Source: Nitrospinota bacterium
GTDB lineage: Bacteria; Nitrospinota; Nitrospinia; Nitrospinales; VA-1
DNA length: 64,000 nucleotides
Reading direction: 5' to 3'
Assembly (NCBI GenBank): GCA_009873655.1
Contig: WAIB01000003.1
Location: forward strand, 1 to 64,000
Positions 40,648-49,441 of this stretch are shown one piece after another; within the stretch, counting starts at the first letter, position 1; the number at the start of each line of letters is the position of its first letter. Position numbers and translations under genes: made by a program. The notes below the pieces were generated by a model that was not told the DNA's origin, did not search any database, and was given only the letters and a program-made list of their open reading frames with translations.

Positions 40648-40926
40648 ATGCCTAAAGTCAAGCGAATCACTCTGGATATTTTAAAACCACGGTCTCCAAG
40701 TTCCCTGGAGTTTGCAAAGGCCATTGCAGATCAGGAGAGCCCCTGCAGGGTTCAACTCACGGTGGATGAGGTGGATGAGAAAACAGAATCCATCACCTTG
40801 GTGATTGAAGGAGAGGATATACCTTTTGATGCTATCACGGAAACCATCCAGAATTTGGGAGGATCACTGCATAGCATAGATGAAGTGGAAGTTGAAGGTT
40901 CAGGAACCTCACCCAGACAAGAATAA
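40648..40926 (+). CDS. DUF211 protein
   Basis: The 92-residue ferredoxin-like fold protein of the DUF211 family, known mostly from archaea: VKRITLDILKPRSPSSLEFAKAI, CRVQLTVDEVDEKTESITLVIEGEDIPFDAI, LGGSLHSIDEVEV. Structures in the family show ACT-like oligomers that may bind metal or small ligands. The membrane gene begins 3 bases after its stop, so the two are coupled. Confidence 0.85.
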   Translation: MPKVKRITLDILKPRSPSSLEFAKAIADQESPCRVQLTVDEVDEKTESITLVIEGEDIPFDAITETIQNLGGSLHSIDEVEVEGSGTSPRQE

Positions 40927-40929
40927 CCT

Positions 40930-41505
40930 GTGTTTCAACGTATCCGGTTTCTATTAAAACTTTCCCAGGCTCAAGATATCGCCCGCAGGTACTTTTTTAC
41001 AAACGGGTATGATGGGGCGCTCACCATGTTGGGTTTGAACATGGGTTTCTATACTACGGGCAATATTCCGACAACCGTTGCCATAAATGCCTGCCTGGGA
41101 GCGGCCATCGCTCTTTCCATCAGCGGCTTGACCAGTGCTTATATAAGTGAGTCCGAGGAGATGAAAAAGGAACTTGCTGAACTGGAAAAGGCATTGGTAG
41201 CTGATTTAAGCGATACGGAACATAAGAAAGCCACCCAGTGGGTGCCCGTATGGATTGCCCTGGTGAACGGTTTCGCCCCGTTTCTGGTTTCACTGTTTAT
41301 CATAATGCCCTTGTTCCTGGAACAACTGGGAATGTCACTTCCCTTCTCTCCATTGGAGTCTTCAATCGCGTGTGCCCTTTTTACCATATTTCTCCTGGGA
41401 ATTTTCCTTGGAAAAGTGAGCGGATCATTCTGGTTGTGGACAGGCTTGAGGGCATTATTAATCGCGGTACTTACCTGTGTGGCTATCCTGATTTTGGAAT
41501 CGTAG
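40930..41505 (+). CDS. VIT1/CCC1-like membrane protein
   Basis: 191 residues from a GTG start. The opening ARRYFFTNGYDGALTMLGLNMGFYT matches the first helix of vacuolar iron transporter (VIT1/CCC1)-type proteins, followed by CLGAAIALSISGLTSAYISE and a charged cytosolic stretch EEMKKELAELEKALV, then three more helices. Related proteins move Fe2+ or Mn2+. The tight link to DUF211 suggests DUF211 regulates or feeds it. Metal specificity is unknown. Confidence 0.8.
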   Translation: MFQRIRFLLKLSQAQDIARRYFFTNGYDGALTMLGLNMGFYTTGNIPTTVAINACLGAAIALSISGLTSAYISESEEMKKELAELEKALVADLSDTEHKKATQWVPVWIALVNGFAPFLVSLFIIMPLFLEQLGMSLPFSPLESSIACALFTIFLLGIFLGKVSGSFWLWTGLRALLIAVLTCVAILILES

Positions 41506-41563
41506 GGAAAAGGGTAACCGGTGTTGGGTGAGTGAACAAAACTCCGGGGCAGGGGTCCCAAAG

Positions 41564-42862
41564 TCAGGCGGTAAAAAATTCTTTAAATACTTTTATCAAC
41601 GGCAAATGGTCGTTCGCTCCTGCCATTTCCCGGATAGAATGCATCGACAGCATGGGGTTCCCCACATCCACCGTTCGTATGCCCAGATTAGACGCAGTGA
41701 TCGGGCCTATGGTAGACCCGCATCCCAAATCGGTGCGCACCACAAATTTCTGAACCGGAGTTCCCGCTTTTTTACATAGAGTTTCAAACCACGCGCTTGA
41801 AACCCCCTCCGTCGCATACCTCTGATTGGAATTACATTTAATAACCGGGCCGCCATTGATAATAGGCATATGCCTGGCGTCATGTTTCTCTGAATAATTG
41901 GGGTGCACGGCATGAGCCATATCGGCGGAGATAAAAAACGAGTTGGCCATTGACCTGAAAAATATTTCTCTCGAATTGTCCGAGTCCAGAGTCAGCCGCT
42001 CTAAAACATCTTTGAGAAAGGGAGACCCCGCACCCTGCGCAGAATCGCTCCCTACTTCTTCGTGGTCGTAAAAAGCGATCACCCGCGTCATGGGATCTTT
42101 TCCTTTTGACAGGGTCAATGCCTGCAACGCAGCATGGCAACCGGCAAGGTTGTCCAGTCTGCCGGAAAAAATAAATTCCCCATTGGCTCCGCCAATGGAA
42201 CCCGGTTGGGTATCATAAAGAGAAAGTTCCAGGCTTAAAATGTCGGCAGGTTTACATTTTATTTTTTGAGAGACCCTTTTTTCGAGCAACTCTTTAGTGG
42301 AACCCTTTTTCCCTGCAAGAGAAAAAACAGGAGGTAAATGATTTTGTTTGTTCAGAATCAGGCCTTTTTCGTTCACATCCCGGTTGAGGTGAATCGCCAG
42401 TTGGGGAATCCGTAAAAGAGGGTCTTCAAAGCGAATGAGTTTTGATTGCGGCTGCTTTTTTCCTTTTACAATTACCCGTCCCGCCAAAGACAGGTCGCGG
42501 TCTGTCCAGGTTGTCAGCAGGACACCCCCATAAACTTCGACCCCAAGCTGCAGGTAACCGTTTTTGTCGTAAGCTGAATTGGGCTTGAGTTTCAGGTTGG
42601 GGCTGTCCGTATGCGCGCCGATTATTTTGAACCCACTTGCATCCCGCGTTTTTGTTCCCACAATAAACGCGATCAGGGAGGAATCGTTTCTTGTTACAAA
42701 ATATTTTCCGCTGCTCAAAAGGTTCCAGGCTTCTGACTCTTTTAGTTCTGAATAACCTTGTTGGGTTAACAGGTTTTTTATTTCGTTAACCGCATGAAAT
42801 GGAGTGGGGGAGCAATCAATAAAGTCCAGAAGGTCGCGAATATTTTCTTGCTTTTTGCTCAT
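41564..42862 (-). CDS. M18 family aminopeptidase
   Basis: Starting at ATG 42862 (MSKKQENIRDLLDFID), 5 bases after GGAGAG, gives 432 residues; a longer frame to 42907 lacks such a site. Di-zinc ligands are recognisable in GAHTDSPNLKLKP, FYDHEEVGSDSAQGAGSP, ISADMAHAVHPNYSEKHD and VVRTDLGCGSTIGPI. M18 enzymes form large dodecamers and remove N-terminal Asp/Glu or other residues. The common Asp/Glu preference is likely but not readable. It is a single gene. Confidence 0.93.
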   Translation of the reverse strand: MSKKQENIRDLLDFIDCSPTPFHAVNEIKNLLTQQGYSELKESEAWNLLSSGKYFVTRNDSSLIAFIVGTKTRDASGFKIIGAHTDSPNLKLKPNSAYDKNGYLQLGVEVYGGVLLTTWTDRDLSLAGRVIVKGKKQPQSKLIRFEDPLLRIPQLAIHLNRDVNEKGLILNKQNHLPPVFSLAGKKGSTKELLEKRVSQKIKCKPADILSLELSLYDTQPGSIGGANGEFIFSGRLDNLAGCHAALQALTLSKGKDPMTRVIAFYDHEEVGSDSAQGAGSPFLKDVLERLTLDSDNSREIFFRSMANSFFISADMAHAVHPNYSEKHDARHMPIINGGPVIKCNSNQRYATEGVSSAWFETLCKKAGTPVQKFVVRTDLGCGSTIGPITASNLGIRTVDVGNPMLSMHSIREMAGANDHLPLIKVFKEFFTA

Positions 42863-43076
42863 TGATCTCTCCAAAAAGATTATTTTGCCCTCTGGTTGTT
42901 CTGCCATCAGGCGGATTTTGTTTCAATAGTTTTTATAATATTTGTAAAGTCTTTCTAAATCAATTGTTTCTGAGTCGGCCGCTTTTCCCGAACCCAAGGC
43001 CGGGAAAGGTACACAGTTTTACATTTTGGTCTTTTTTTAAATTTAGTAGAATTAAGCTTTAATTTTGCGGAGTCAA

Positions 43077-43379
43077 ATGCCAATGGGCTTGTTGATTAAT
43101 GCAGATTTTAAGAAAAAGCTGGATATAAAACTTTACCGCTATGATCCGAAAAAAAAAGATCCGGATTATCATGCAGAAATTTTTTCGGAAATGTTTCTCC
43201 AGTTCCCACAGTTTAAAGAACATGTTGCCGCATACATCGAACGGAACTATTGTTTCGTGGTCAACGATGAAGACCATTCCGATCCTGCCACTCTCCTCAA
43301 TACTTTAAAGCCTGAAGAAGTTAAAAGGTTAAACGAGTGGATTCTCCTTCGCAACCAACCAGGAAGTTTAGCCAAATAA
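43077..43379 (+). CDS. Small soluble protein, unknown
   Basis: ATG 43077 (MPMGLLINADFKKKLDIKLY) lies 4 bases after GGAG, or the second ATG at 43083 at 10 bases; the longer form has 100 residues. Charged with aromatic patches (HAEIFSEMFLQFPQFKEHV) and no motifs that I recognise. The X-Y repeat begins directly after its stop. Confidence 0.6.
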   Translation: MPMGLLINADFKKKLDIKLYRYDPKKKDPDYHAEIFSEMFLQFPQFKEHVAAYIERNYCFVVNDEDHSDPATLLNTLKPEEVKRLNEWILLRNQPGSLAK

Positions 43380-43493
43380 ACCACTACCGTGGTAGGCAAA
43401 ATTGGCGAACCCAGAGTAAAAGGCCCCACGGTACTGCTTGCTTTTTAGTGAATCGACTTGTTCCCACCGGGCGTGGCCCACTACCGTGGCAGG
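43380..43493. repeat. X-Y intergenic repeat, copy A (near moaA)
   Basis: Two direct repeats ACTACCGTGG-Y-AGG at 43383 and 43481 flank a Y module (TGGCGAACCCAGAGTAAAAGGCCCCACGGTACTGCTTGC..., from 43403) and an X module (AGTGAATCGACTTGTTCCCACCGGGCGTGGCCCACTA, from about 43447). Both modules recur in the same order at 47222-47356. X contains the hairpin GGGC-GTG-GCCC. No coding potential is seen up to 43578. Confidence 0.65.
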
Positions 43494-43578
43494 AAATGTG
43501 AGCAAACCAATAGGAATAGGTTCTAATGATCTTTTTTTGCGTTGGGAATATGGCCCTGATACCTGCGGCGGTTCGCCG

Positions 43579-44592
43579 CTAGCCGCCGATGGCGTGCATG
43601 GCGCGAGCGGGGCGTTCGAAGTCATCGAGGTTGATCTTATGTCCCGGCTCTTTAACGAGGACGGCCTGTTTGATGGTTTCGATGATGGTTTCATCCGTAG
43701 CGCCGGACCGGATCAATTCTTTAAGGTTGGTTTCGTTTGTTGAGAACAGGCAGGTTCTCAGTTTGCCGTCTGCAGTCATGCGGATTCGGTTGCAATGGTC
43801 ACAGAAAGGATTACTGACCGCGGTAATGATTCCAATTTTTCCTTTTCCATCCGCAAAATTATATTCACTTGCAGGCCCGATTTCGAGGGAGTTATCGATG
43901 GGGATGAGTTCGTAGTTTTCCTTGATCAGGTCTACGATTTCGTGACCGAACAATACCTTGTCGCGTTCCCAGACTTTGTCCGAGTCCAATGGCATGAATT
44001 CGATGAACCGTATTTCAAATCCATCAGAGCGGCCCATTTCGATCAGGCTCATTATTTCGGACTCTGAAAAATTACGTACGGCAACCGCATTGATTTTGAT
44101 TGATTTGAATCCCACCTTGCGAGCCGTGTCCAGCCCATCGAGAACCGATTGAAGGCAGTCACGCCGATTGACATCCCGAAACTTTTCCGGGTCAAGCGCA
44201 TCAAGACTCACGTTCAGCCTTTTCAGGCCGGCATCTTTAAGACCCTGTGCCTGGTCTTTCAAAAAGTAGGCGTTTGTGGTCATGGCGATATCGTCAATAC
44301 CATCGACTTCATTCAGCATCTTTATAAGAACGGGCAGGTTTTTCCGCATTAAGGGTTCACCCCCTGTCAGTCGCAGGCGGTTGATCCCCATTCGGGAAAC
44401 TATTTGGGCTACTCTTTGGATTTCCTCAAAAGACAGCAGGTGGCTTCGATCCATGAACTCAACATTATCTGCCGGCATACAATAGGTGCATCGGAAATTA
44501 CAGCGGTCGGTGACTGAAATGCGCAGGTTAACAATGGTCCTGCCCATTCCGTCAATGAGTTTGGGTTTCGAAGTTTCGGGTGTCGTTGTCAT
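43579..44592 (-). CDS. moaA: GTP 3',8-cyclase (molybdenum cofactor synthesis)
   Basis: A 337-residue radical SAM enzyme making the first intermediate of molybdopterin from GTP. The N-terminal cluster is C31-x3-C35-x2-C38 (TDRCNFRCTYCMP). The C-terminal cluster includes NPFCDHCNRIRMTADGKLRTCLF (CX2CX13C). The chain ends in the essential Gly-Gly (HAIGG). LTGGEPLMRKNL and MTTNAYFL are family marks. It stands alone, with no other moa genes near it. A nitrite oxidoreductase or other Mo enzyme elsewhere would need it. Confidence 0.96.
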   Translation of the reverse strand: MTTTPETSKPKLIDGMGRTIVNLRISVTDRCNFRCTYCMPADNVEFMDRSHLLSFEEIQRVAQIVSRMGINRLRLTGGEPLMRKNLPVLIKMLNEVDGIDDIAMTTNAYFLKDQAQGLKDAGLKRLNVSLDALDPEKFRDVNRRDCLQSVLDGLDTARKVGFKSIKINAVAVRNFSESEIMSLIEMGRSDGFEIRFIEFMPLDSDKVWERDKVLFGHEIVDLIKENYELIPIDNSLEIGPASEYNFADGKGKIGIITAVSNPFCDHCNRIRMTADGKLRTCLFSTNETNLKELIRSGATDETIIETIKQAVLVKEPGHKINLDDFERPARAMHAIGG

Positions 44593-44950
44593 AGTTTATA
44601 CGTTTAGCCTGCCTTCGCGGGAACCGGGAAGAACGGGAAATTATTCGAATAAGTATGTTTAAATTATAGCTTTTTTGTTCTTGGAATGTATAGGAATTGT
44701 TTGAATTATCACATTTTCCTTGGAGGTAAAGAAATCGTGAAACAGGGTCTTTTTCAAAAAACCCGGGCGAACGATTAAAAAAGGGTTGCAAAAGATGGAA
44801 AATAAAGAACTTTCAGCAAGCTGAAGCATCTTAGAATTGTGGCAGAGGGATAAATTGATATATAATTGAAGGGACACCCAAAATCAGACCGATGAGGATG
44901 TGGTCTTTTTCCATATACGGATTAACTATTAAAAAATAAGGGTTTACAAA
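44593..44950. other. Intergenic region moaA / suf operon
   Basis: About 360 bases between divergent moaA and the SUF operon. It contains a GGAGG at 44722 with a 13-codon GTG frame (44737-44778) that I do not trust, a self-complementary GGGTCTTTTTCAAAAAACCC at 44744-44763, and a promoter candidate at 44837-44866. No IscR- or Fur-type palindrome is obvious. Confidence 0.4.
44837..44866 (+). promoter_or_regulatory. Candidate promoter of the SUF operon
   Basis: TTGTGG (44837-44842), an 18-base spacer and TATAAT (44861-44866) lie about 85 bases before the first SUF gene. The -10 is perfect and the -35 keeps only TTG. Confidence 0.35.
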
Positions 44951-45691
44951 GTGACGGTTGCCGAGGAAAAGTTTTCCGCCAAGTTTGAGGAAGTAGCGGC
45001 CAATATCAAGCATCGAGGTGCTTATTATCAGGAAGACGCCGGAGAAAAAGGCATGGCGCTGATAGAAGCCAAGTTTAAAGATACCAAAATATATTGGCTC
45101 GCTGATGTGAAAGAAGATCGGATTTTCAGCGCACGATTTTTTGCTTATGGAGGAAAAGTTTCATTAGTGGTGGGCGAAACTCTCTGTGCCATGGTTGAAG
45201 GGCTCACGGTGGATGAGGCGTGCTCGCTTCTGAAAACCGATGTTGAAGCAAAACTCCGTGACAATCCTGACGTGGCATCCGTTCCAGGATCAAAAATGAA
45301 AGCTTTCGATTCGGTTGAGGAGATTTTAAAAATAGTCAAAGAACAATATGCATCGGCTAAGGGAGTCGCCCTTGCAAGCGCGTCAATTAATAAAGAGGAT
45401 TTGAAATCGACAACCGAGTTGAATCTGGTAGCGCAGGCATGGTTGGGCTTGACCCTTGAAGAGCAAAAAGAGCAGATCGAAATGGTTTTGGATGAGCATA
45501 TTCGGCCCGCTCTCATGAACGATGGCGGTAATGTTCAACTGCTGGATGTAACCGATGGCGAGAAAGTTCTGGTTCAGTACCAGGGAGCTTGCGGCAGCTG
45601 CGGGTCTTCCCTTGGTGCCACCCTGTCTTTTATGGAATCCACCTTAAGAAAACATATCTACAACGAAATTCATGTTGTCCCACAGGTTTAA
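44951..45691 (+). CDS. NifU-like: degenerate IscU domain plus Nfu domain
   Basis: 246 residues from a GTG start. Residues 10-130 follow the IscU/NifU scaffold fold ([32 protein letters not shown]), but the cluster-assembly cysteines are lost: the FGCG site is FAYGG, and only two cysteines remain near residue 80-90. Residues 170-246 are an Nfu domain with the cluster-holding CGSC (C214, C217) in [15 protein letters not shown]. So it most likely works as an Nfu-type Fe-S carrier rather than a scaffold. It is the first gene of the SUF operon; sufB starts 14 bases after its stop. Confidence 0.85.
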   Translation: MTVAEEKFSAKFEEVAANIKHRGAYYQEDAGEKGMALIEAKFKDTKIYWLADVKEDRIFSARFFAYGGKVSLVVGETLCAMVEGLTVDEACSLLKTDVEAKLRDNPDVASVPGSKMKAFDSVEEILKIVKEQYASAKGVALASASINKEDLKSTTELNLVAQAWLGLTLEEQKEQIEMVLDEHIRPALMNDGGNVQLLDVTDGEKVLVQYQGACGSCGSSLGATLSFMESTLRKHIYNEIHVVPQV

Positions 45692-45705
45692 CCTGGAGAA
45701 ATATA

Positions 45706-47157
45706 ATGAGCGACGATCAAAATTCTGTTTCTGATTTATTAGAAGATAATCAATATAAATATGGTTTCACGACGGACGTTGAGTCGGAAACTTTTGCTAA
45801 AGGCCTCAACGAAGAGGTTGTCCGTGCTATTTCAAAAAAGAAAAATGAACCCGAGTTCATGCTCAATTTCCGCCTCAAGGCTTTTGAAAAATGGAAAACC
45901 ATGAAAGATCCGAAATGGCCGAACGTGAATTATCCATCCATCGACTTTCAGGATATTTCCTACTACTCCGCACCGAAAAAAAAGAAACAATTGCAAAGCC
46001 TGGATGAAGTCGACCCGGAAGTTATGCGTACGTTTGAAAAGCTGGGAATTCCCTTGGACGAGCAAAAGAAACTCGCAAATGTTGCGGTGGATGCTGTGTT
46101 CGACAGTGTCAGCGTTGCTACCACGCACAAGAAAAAACTAATGGAGCAGGGAATCATCTTCTGTTCCATATCCGAGGCCCTTCAGGATTACCCGGAGCTT
46201 GTGGAGGAATATCTGGGCACCGTGGTTCCCGTAGGTGACAATTATTATGCGGCCCTTAACAGTGCGGTGTTCACCGACGGGTCTTTTGTTTATATTCCCC
46301 CGGACACCATCAGCCCCATGGAAATCTCAACCTACTTCCGTATTAATACCGAAGAGACGGGACAGTTTGAGCGTACCCTCATTATCTGTGCGGAAAACAG
46401 TTATGTGTCTTATCTGGAAGGGTGTACAGCCCCCCAGTTCGACACCAACCAGTTGCATGCCGCGGTTGTGGAATTGGTGGCCATGGAAAATGCGGAAATC
46501 AAATACAGCACCGTACAAAACTGGTACGCCGGAGATAAAGAGACAGGAAAAGGCGGTATCTATAATTTTGTTACAAAACGTGGCAAGTGCGCAGGTGAAA
46601 ATTCAAAAATTTCCTGGACCCAGGTTGAGACAGGCTCGGCGATCACATGGAAGTACCCCAGCTGTATTTTACAGGGGGACAATTCCAGTGGCGAATTCTA
46701 TTCCGTTGCCCTGACAAACGGGCATATGCAGGCGGATACCGGAACCAAAATGATACATATTGGGAAAAACACCCGCTCCAGTATCATTTCGAAAGGGATT
46801 TCGGCAGACTATTCAAGCAATAGCTACCGGGGTCAGGTAAAGGTGGGGAAAAATGCCGTCAACGCAAGAAATTACAGCCAATGCGATAGCATGCTGGTAG
46901 GTGATAAATGCAGTGCGCATACCTTCCCTTATATAGAGACCGCAAATAACTCCGTCCAGGTAGAACACGAAGCCGCCACTTCAAAAATAAGTGAAGACCA
47001 ACTGTTCTATTTTGAGTCGAGAGGAATATCCAGGGAAAATGCGATTGAAGCTGTTATCAGCGGATTCTGTAAAGATGTTTTCAAGCAATTGCCGATGGAA
47101 TTTGCGGTAGAAGCACAGAAACTGCTGACATTGAAACTGGAAGACAGCGTCGGTTAA
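45706..47157 (+). CDS. sufB: SUF scaffold protein SufB
   Basis: The start at ATG 45706, 8 bases after GGAG, gives 483 residues, normal for SufB; a longer frame into the previous gene is not real. It shows SufB marks [64 protein letters not shown] and [19 protein letters not shown]. SufB joins SufC2 and SufD in the complex that builds nascent Fe-S clusters. 219 bases with repeats and a terminator-like hairpin separate it from sufC. Confidence 0.96.
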   Translation: MSDDQNSVSDLLEDNQYKYGFTTDVESETFAKGLNEEVVRAISKKKNEPEFMLNFRLKAFEKWKTMKDPKWPNVNYPSIDFQDISYYSAPKKKKQLQSLDEVDPEVMRTFEKLGIPLDEQKKLANVAVDAVFDSVSVATTHKKKLMEQGIIFCSISEALQDYPELVEEYLGTVVPVGDNYYAALNSAVFTDGSFVYIPPDTISPMEISTYFRINTEETGQFERTLIICAENSYVSYLEGCTAPQFDTNQLHAAVVELVAMENAEIKYSTVQNWYAGDKETGKGGIYNFVTKRGKCAGENSKISWTQVETGSAITWKYPSCILQGDNSSGEFYSVALTNGHMQADTGTKMIHIGKNTRSSIISKGISADYSSNSYRGQVKVGKNAVNARNYSQCDSMLVGDKCSAHTFPYIETANNSVQVEHEAATSKISEDQLFYFESRGISRENAIEAVISGFCKDVFKQLPMEFAVEAQKLLTLKLEDSVG

Positions 47158-47221
47158 TAAAGAATATCTTCGAATTTATAAAGCGATAGAAATAGATTAA
47201 AAGATACTTCCATGCTCAGGG

Positions 47222-47356
47222 AGTATCGACCTTCCTCCACTGGGCGGGACCCACTAGGGAGGGAGTTAATAATGGCGAACCTAAAGTAAAGGGCCCAATG
47301 ATACTGCTTTGCATTTAAAGTATCGGCCTTACTCTACCGGGCGTGGCCCGGTTTTT
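47222..47356. repeat. X-Y intergenic repeat, copy B (between sufB and sufC)
   Basis: Order X (47222-47264, AGTATCGACCTTCCTCCACTGGGCGGGACCCACTAGGGAGG), Y (47272-47317, AATGGCGAACCTAAAGTAAAGGGCCCAATGATACTGCTTTGC...) and X again (47318-47351, AGTATCGGCCTTACTCTACCGGGCGTGGCCCGG). The X modules match each other and copy A at 43447. Each X contains a GGGC/GCCC-type hairpin. Confidence 0.65.
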
Positions 47357-47360
47357 TATT
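47337..47360 (+). terminator. Terminator-like hairpin inside the suf operon
   Basis: CCGGGC-GTG-GCCCGG is a perfect 6-bp G/C stem with a 3-base loop, followed by TTTTTTATTT. It ends 17 bases before the sufC start and is part of the second X module. It would reduce read-through from sufB into sufCDSU. Confidence 0.75.
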
Positions 47361-47376
47361 TAGAGGAATTGATTGA

Positions 47377-48123
47377 ATGCTAGAAATTAAAGATTTGCAT
47401 GCAGGAGTAGACGGAAACGAAATCGTGAAAGGGATCTCCCTTTCAATAAATAAGGGAGAAATTCACGCCATCATGGGGCCAAACGGGTCGGGCAAAAGTA
47501 CCCTGGCTAAAATTCTTTCAGGACACCCGGCTTACGAAACCACCGGCGGAACCATAACATTTGAAGGTAAGGATCTTCTGGAAATGGATGCGGAAGAACG
47601 GTCCATCGCCGGAATCTTTATGGGGTTCCAGTACCCGGTGGAGGTTCCGGGAGTGAACAATGCAGAATTTTTGCGGATGGCGCACAATGCCCGCCGGGTA
47701 AGTGCCGGAGAAGAAGAAATCGATCCCCTTGACTTCGATGAACTCCTCTCGGAAAAAATGAAAATGCTTGGAATGGAAAAGAAATATAAGGAAAGGAACC
47801 TGAATGATGGCTTTTCCGGTGGAGAAAAAAAGAAGAATGAAATTCTTCAAATGGCCATTCTCGAACCCAAACTTTCAATTTTAGATGAAACCGATTCAGG
47901 ATTGGATATTGATGCGCTTAGAATCGTTGCGGAGGGAGTGAACAAACTTCGCAGTGAAAACAATGCGCTTATTCTCATCACTCATTACCAGCGTTTACTG
48001 GATTATATAAAACCCGATTTTGTACATGTCCTCAGCAAGGGAAAAATTATTAAGTCTGGAGATAAAGAGCTGGCACTGGAACTGGAATCCCAGGGTTACG
48101 ACTGGGTGACTTCAGCAAATTAA
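47377..48123 (+). CDS. sufC: SUF ATPase SufC
   Basis: A 248-residue ABC-type ATPase of the SufBCD complex. Walker [17 protein letters not shown]-loop [13 protein letters not shown], signature [13 protein letters not shown], and Walker [13 protein letters not shown], followed by ITHYQRLL. All are standard for SufC. GAGG lies before the ATG. sufD follows 7 bases after. Confidence 0.97.
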   Translation: MLEIKDLHAGVDGNEIVKGISLSINKGEIHAIMGPNGSGKSTLAKILSGHPAYETTGGTITFEGKDLLEMDAEERSIAGIFMGFQYPVEVPGVNNAEFLRMAHNARRVSAGEEEIDPLDFDELLSEKMKMLGMEKKYKERNLNDGFSGGEKKKNEILQMAILEPKLSILDETDSGLDIDALRIVAEGVNKLRSENNALILITHYQRLLDYIKPDFVHVLSKGKIIKSGDKELALELESQGYDWVTSAN

Positions 48124-48130
48124 GGTAAAT

Positions 48131-49441
48131 ATGTCCGATACAATAGCAGAACCAACAGAAGAAACCGCGTTTCTTGAACTTCATAAAAAATTTATTGCAG
48201 CGAACAAGCCAGACCCTGCTTTGTTGCCGGTCCAGGAAGCGGCTCTAAGCCGGTTTGAAACTCTGGGATTTCCCCATTCAAAGCATGAAATGTATACCTT
48301 CGTTAATACGAAGAATCTGGCAGCGACCCCGTTTGCCGTTTCAAACCCTTCTTCCAGCATCCCTGAAAAAATTATTTCAGACCATACTTGCTCAGGCAGT
48401 GAAACCAGTTGTATGGTTTTTGTGAATGGAGTTTTCAGTGCATCCTTGTCCAGTCTGAAGGCGATAGAGTCTTCGGTTAAGATTTCCACAGGGATCGATA
48501 ATGAAGATGCGGATCGAATCATTGCCACTTTAAAAAATGAAAACGATGTTTTCGCCTGTCTGGCAAATGCTTTCTGTACTGAGGCAACCGTAATTGAAAT
48601 AAGTGACAATACTCAGGTTCCGGTTCCCGTTCAGGTCTTGTTCGTTTCTACAGGAGGCACTTCCGCTCCATCCATGCATTCCCCGCGTTTGGTATGGAAA
48701 GTGGGGGAACTGGCCGAAGTAAAAGTGATAGAAAAAAATGTCGGAGCCCAGGCCGGTTATTTTAATAATTCCGCCCAGGATTGGATGATTGCCGAAGGGG
48801 CGGGTGTGGTGTTAACCCAGGTGCAGTCCGACCCTTTCGAAACGTGGAATTTTTCAAAAACCCGGGTTAATTTGAAACGGAATGCAAGATTCCATTCAGC
48901 GAACTCTTCTACCGGATCGGTCCTGGTTCGTCATCATTTTGAGGGACGACTTGAAGAGGAGGGGGCGGAACTTATTTTAAACGGAGTCAGCGTGCTTGGT
49001 GGAAAAGAACAGGTGCATAATTTTGTTCGTATTCACCATGAAGCGCCGCAATGTGCCAGCCGCCAGCATTTTAAAAATGTAATCAATGATGAGGGTCGAT
49101 CGAGTTTTGATGGCACCGTCATTGTAAACCAGGGAGCCCAGTTAACCAGCTCTGACCAATTGATCAACAATCTGATGCTTTCAAACAATGGCCATGCCGA
49201 TAACAAGCCCAACCTGATGATTTTTGCGGACGATGTAAAATGTACGCATGGTGCCACCATCGGCCAGATTGATGAGGAACAAATGTTTTACCTGCAAACC
49301 CGTGGGCTGACGAAAAAAGCCGCCAAAGAGTTACTCACAAAGGGATTTGCCGAAAGTATTATACAAACCATCCAGTTTCCTGAAGTGGTTGCAGAGCTGA
49401 ATAATACCTTGCTTAAGAAGTTGGAGACAAAAAATGTCTGA
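48131..49441 (+). CDS. sufD: SUF complex protein SufD
   Basis: 436 residues. The N-terminal helical part (FETLGFPHSKHEMYTFVNTKNL) and the beta-helix core match SufD: NARFHSANSSTGSVLVRHHFEG, RSSFDGTVIVNQGAQLTSSDQLINNLML, ADDVKCTHGATIGQIDEEQMFYLQTRGL. Its partner is SufB; a conserved Cys (VKCTHG) and His take part in cluster assembly. Overlaps sufS by 8 bases. Confidence 0.95.
   Translation: MSDTIAEPTEETAFLELHKKFIAANKPDPALLPVQEAALSRFETLGFPHSKHEMYTFVNTKNLAATPFAVSNPSSSIPEKIISDHTCSGSETSCMVFVNGVFSASLSSLKAIESSVKISTGIDNEDADRIIATLKNENDVFACLANAFCTEATVIEISDNTQVPVPVQVLFVSTGGTSAPSMHSPRLVWKVGELAEVKVIEKNVGAQAGYFNNSAQDWMIAEGAGVVLTQVQSDPFETWNFSKTRVNLKRNARFHSANSSTGSVLVRHHFEGRLEEEGAELILNGVSVLGGKEQVHNFVRIHHEAPQCASRQHFKNVINDEGRSSFDGTVIVNQGAQLTSSDQLINNLMLSNNGHADNKPNLMIFADDVKCTHGATIGQIDEEQMFYLQTRGLTKKAAKELLTKGFAESIIQTIQFPEVVAELNNTLLKKLETKNV

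Noticed and set aside
44737-44778. 13-codon GTG frame after GGAGG in the moaA/suf spacer
   Set aside because: It is too short to support, and it lies upstream of the candidate -10 box of the suf operon.
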